Source of the DNA: Icerya purchasi
Taxonomy: Eukaryota; Arthropoda; Insecta; Hemiptera; Monophlebidae
DNA length: 64,000 nucleotides
NCBI GenBank assembly: GCA_039619475.1
Contig: CM077115.1
Span: 307,534,734 to 307,598,733, forward strand
Direction of reading: 5' to 3'
The stretch's first letter is position 1. Every line of letters starts with the position of its first letter. A program made the position numbers and the translations under genes. This document shows positions 60,585-64,000 of the stretch, one piece after another. The notes below the pieces were generated by a model. The model saw nothing but the letters and a program-made list of their open reading frames with translations, ran no database searches and was not told the origin of the DNA.

Positions 60585-62350
60585 TAAAAACTTTATTAGA
60601 AAGAAACGTCGAAAAAGAAGTAACATCTCAGAGTCATTGTATAAAGCACACACAATTATTTACGTAAACTAGTTGGAAATAGGTTAAAAAAATAGAGAGA
60701 AAGAACCAGTGGAATGAATTTTTAAAAAGACCCTAATACCAAAGGATAGCTCTTTGTGGAAGCTGAATAAATATTTTCGTAGAAATCGTGCGGAACTGTC
60801 GCCGATCAAAATACCAAATACAAACAATGTACATGCGCAAAGGCAAAAATCTCAGTAGAACACTTTAGCAGAATACAAAATATCAAAGATTATCTACTCA
60901 TAATCTTAATTAACACCAGAAGAACTGTAAATAAGTACTTCGTGACGAAAAACGCAACAAATAATTACAGTACTAGCCCAAAAGGGAAGTTAATACACTT
61001 AGAAAAAGCCTAAAAAACAAAAATTCTATATGGCATACGATAAAATTAGCAATGATAAAGAACTTACCAACAAGAAAGTAAAAAAAAAAAAAAAAATGGC
61101 TCTTGTGTGCTTAGCCAACTCATGTTTTAGATTATATGCTATTTTCCGTTACAATAAAAAGTCTCGCAGACAGTATTCCTAGTCCCGGTAAAAATGCTTC
61201 TCTTAAAACATACGACCCCCATCAGCTTACTAAGTAATATTATAAGTAAATTATTTGAAAAGATTTTATACACATATAAGATTAAGGAAGCGCAGTGATG
61301 AAAATAATATAATATGCGATAATCAGTTTGGTTTTGCGAACCTAAACTTAGTACAACCATACAACTAACTAAAATCTGTGATAAAATTACCAACAATTTC
61401 TAAACATACAGGAGTATTACTGATAGATATCGAAAAAGCTTTTGGCCACCACATGGATAGAAAGTACAATATTTAAACTAATTCAGCTTATTCTTTAATA
61501 TGTATAGTAAAATCGTATCTCTTTTAAACAGAAACTTTTACGTCAAACTGAATAATTATGAGTCACCCAAAGAGAGCACACAACTGCTGGTGGTATACTG
61601 CAAGGGAGCACATTTTAGAGGATCGTATTTATTTATACCGTCTATTTAAACGACATTACTAAAATCAGAGAGTCTGAAATATAAACAGATGATACTGCAT
61701 TAGAGTAGCATCATCTTATAGAATGGGCACAATAACAAATAGACTGGAAAGAGTAGCTGACACGATAATAAAGTATTTTAAAAAGGTGGCGGGTTAAAAT
61801 AAAAATAAAACGGAAGCCATTCTATTTACTAGAAGACAACCATGAATATACGAAAAAAAGTAAATATCCAAGACAGACAGGTAGAATGGAGGGATGAAAT
61901 CTAGTACATCCAAGTTTATTAACTTTCACGAAACTTACCAAAAATAAAGAGTTATAAAAGCTCAGAAAGAGATTTGTTGTCTATACTTAAATAGAAAATT
62001 GCATTTATCATCTGAAAACAAACGTATTATCTATAAACAAATCATCCTTCCCGAAATACTATATGCAGTAATAATTTCGTCGTCTATCAGTTAAATTATT
62101 TTTTTCAAATACTCGAAAGAATTCAAAATCACTGTCTACGAATAGTACCGAATAAACCACGATACACTGACATCAACACTATACGCGTGAATAGGTAAAA
62201 ATACTCCGTACATTTAGAAAATAGTAATTACAGAGAACACGCGGAAATTTTTTGAAACGAGCAGTGCATCTGACTCAATAATTAATAAATAATACAAGTT
62301 GTGTTGTTCCTATGATCATCAAACTCTAAAGCGTAGATACAAAAAATTCT
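60585..62350 (+). pseudogene. Jockey-clade non-LTR retrotransposon ORF2 relic, heavily mutated
   Basis: Segments in order: IRKKRRKRSNIS (about 60595), KDSSLWKLNKYFRRNRAELS (about 60740-60800), VEHFSRIQNIK, SLLSNIISKLFEKIL (about 61224-61268), DNQFGF (about 61322), LTKICDKITNNF, HTGVLLIDIEKAF (first catalytic Asp region, about 61405-61443), LLNRNFYVKLNNYESPK (about 61522-61572), ILQGS, IYLNDITKI, a degraded TDDTAL box near 61688-61702, FKKW.V, TEAILFTRRQP, LTF.KHITKI and IIYKQIILPEILYAVII (about 62028-62078). The order and motifs are those of Jockey ORF2 from the end of the endonuclease to the C-terminus. Dozens of stops and frameshifts and a poly(A) run (61080-61096) inside show long decay. 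No 3' poly(A) is identified. Confidence 0.75.
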
Positions 62351-62354
62351 AAAC

Positions 62355-62653
62355 ATAGGAGGATAAAGCGCATACTAATGACACTAAATGAATAATTCTA
62401 TGAAACTTTATTAATGTTAAGCAAATTGTGGATTTCGATTTTTCGTGATATTCGTTATAAATTAAATTAGTATAAATCTTCCTATATTTTCTGGAAAGGT
62501 TACACCTGCGCATGTATGCAGGTTTTTTTTTTTTTGTTGTTTTTCCGGTAAACTTTAATTATGTACAACTAATAATAAGTAAATTTATAACAGACATGCT
62601 CCTATCCCGCAAGATACATTTTCGTAAAACAAAATCGAAATATGTGTTATTTC

Positions 62654-62692
<39 letters not shown>

Positions 62693-63640
62693 GTACAAAT
62701 ATACGGTCGTTTATGTTTTATGTTATGTTAACCTAAGCTACTCTGCTACATATCGAGTGGCGAGAATTGTTAATTTCAACCGATAACTTTAATCTCGATA
62801 AACTGTTCGAATGCCGTTAATTGGTATAAAGGAAATCTTTGTCCTACACGATGGTACATTGCACAAGCCCTTTTATTTCGTTTTATAAAATTAATTCGAT
62901 ATTTTACCTTCAAAAAAGGAAGAAAAATAACATTTTAGGTGACAAACTATAAACAAAAGCTTACTTTCAGGAGCTCCCGAATGGAGGTATAGACAGACAG
63001 CTTTTGTTTCTGTTACCGTTGAACGATTTGCACAACAATGCGGACGATTTGGCCCGATTACGCGTACTGTTCGCATCATGAAAAACGGTCGATGTTCATA
63101 AAAGACTACAAAAAGCTACACACATTCCTTTCTTAAATAAAGTGATCAATGCTGAGAAAACTGAGCCTATCCTATTTCTAGAGGGTCAATCAAGCTCTAG
63201 CCTCCCACACAAATTTTTGTGTAAAAATTATTTATCTCTAGAGGAATATAGGATCCATTGAGCACTAATAGCGCTACTCTTGCAACAGCATTGGATTGAA
63301 TAAAATAGAAATTTGTTTCCAAACGTTCTGCGGCCTTTTATGAATAAATACCCATTACTCTCTCTCGATACTACACAGTATAATCACATATTTCCGGTAG
63401 GAACAATTTATTCGACAAAAGGAAATGACGCAACCATTTTAATCTTACATCCGTACTATGCTGGTAGCAAGTTGTTATTGTTGCAATATACGGCTCGTTC
63501 GTTATAATCCATTTGTAGCTCTTCTCCGAATAAATGTAAGACAATGTACGAATTAGCCTAACGTATTGGCGTGTATATAAAATCGATAAGTAATCTCTCT
63601 GTTTCAGAGCAATTTAGATATAAGACAGAAATGTTTTACA
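62355..63640. other. Non-coding stretch with (TA)n
   Basis: (TA)n lies at 62657-62687 and a T run at 62522-62535. No gene recognised. Confidence 0.5.
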
Positions 63641-64000
63641 GGACTTTGTAAATTCAAAAGTTTTAATTACGCCGCAATCTGAACTTACAGTTAGTTCATA
63701 ACTCCGAAGAGGTGTTAGAAGTTTTCCATGTATCGGAGAAGAGCGAATTAATCCGAGAAAGCGAAATTGCGCATTTATTACAGATATACCAGAAAGAAGA
63801 AACTTTCCAGACCCAAAATTCTTCCAAAGGAAAAATGGTGCTTCACGAAGAATTATTTAAATATAATAATTCTTCGCAGATAATAGCGAAGACGTTGATG
63901 AACCTCATTTTAAGGAATTTCGACGGGGAAACATTTATAGACTTTTTTACACGGGGACGAAAGCGAAAAGTCTTCAAAAAGTAGTGGCGATTAATTTTAC
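63640..64000 (+). other. Open stretch at window end, unassigned
   Basis: A frame is open from about 63679 (first Met at 63712) to a TAG at 63982-63984. The text is rich in Glu, Lys and Leu (EKSELIRESEIAHLLQIYQK). An alternative frame near 63880-63990 is also open (VDEPHFKEFRRGNIYRLFYT). The composition is less AT-skewed than the flanks, but no family is recognised. It could be a decayed element or an exon continuing past the window. Confidence 0.2.

Overview
This is an AT-rich, repeat-laden window of an animal nuclear genome, almost certainly an insect. The strongest evidence is one exon on the minus strand (27771-27911) that encodes the N-terminus of the insect voltage-gated sodium channel (para/Nav1). 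The mobile-element relics are also of arthropod type: Jockey, R1/I-like, CR1-like and RTE-like non-LTR elements, mariner-type and pogo-like elements, hAT, a Mutator-like element and tRNA-derived SINEs. The order is not certain. A hemimetabolous insect such as a hemipteran would fit, but that is a guess. There are no bacterial operons, rRNA genes, true tRNA genes or CRISPR arrays.

Layout: The para exon is transcribed leftward and ends in a consensus splice donor. Positions 1-27770 are therefore probably intron 1 of para, and 28004-64000 lies upstream of the recognised first coding exon (5' UTR intron, promoter or intergenic DNA). I found no second para exon. The presumed intron holds a Helitron-like repeat with a 38-bp satellite core (2635-3135), an RTE-like tail (3204-3500), SINEs (4545-4665 and 21800-22028), several decayed non-LTR C-termini (5285-5535, 7560-7740, 8700-9055, 14110-15500, 15690-16757, 20990-21420) and a Mutator-like element interrupted by a mariner (23570-25525).

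Upstream of the exon are a palindromic TA-flanked MITE (28551-28788), a non-LTR tail (28920-29170), a mariner-type transposase relic (30140-31098), a 2-kb Jockey reverse transcriptase relic with its poly(A) end (34680-36800) and a 2.3-kb inverted duplication whose arms each carry a cysteine-rich transposon coding fragment (38192-40540). Further on are a CR1-like reverse transcriptase relic (41095-42070), a hammerhead-like core (44171-44193), a short non-LTR insertion with 10-bp target duplications and a snap-back 5' end (45618-46000) and a SINE (47240-47488). After these come a hAT-like element containing a Helitron-like insertion (54426-55068), a pogo/Tigger-like element containing a hAT MITE (55798-57087), a less AT-rich segment that may be conserved non-coding DNA (59100-60250) and another Jockey relic (60585-62350).

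All mobile-element coding regions are broken by stops, frameshifts or truncation, so none appears autonomous. Only the para exon is a confident host gene. Nested insertions with intact target-site duplications give a readable relative chronology at three places. Family names come from recognising conserved motifs by eye, not from database searches.
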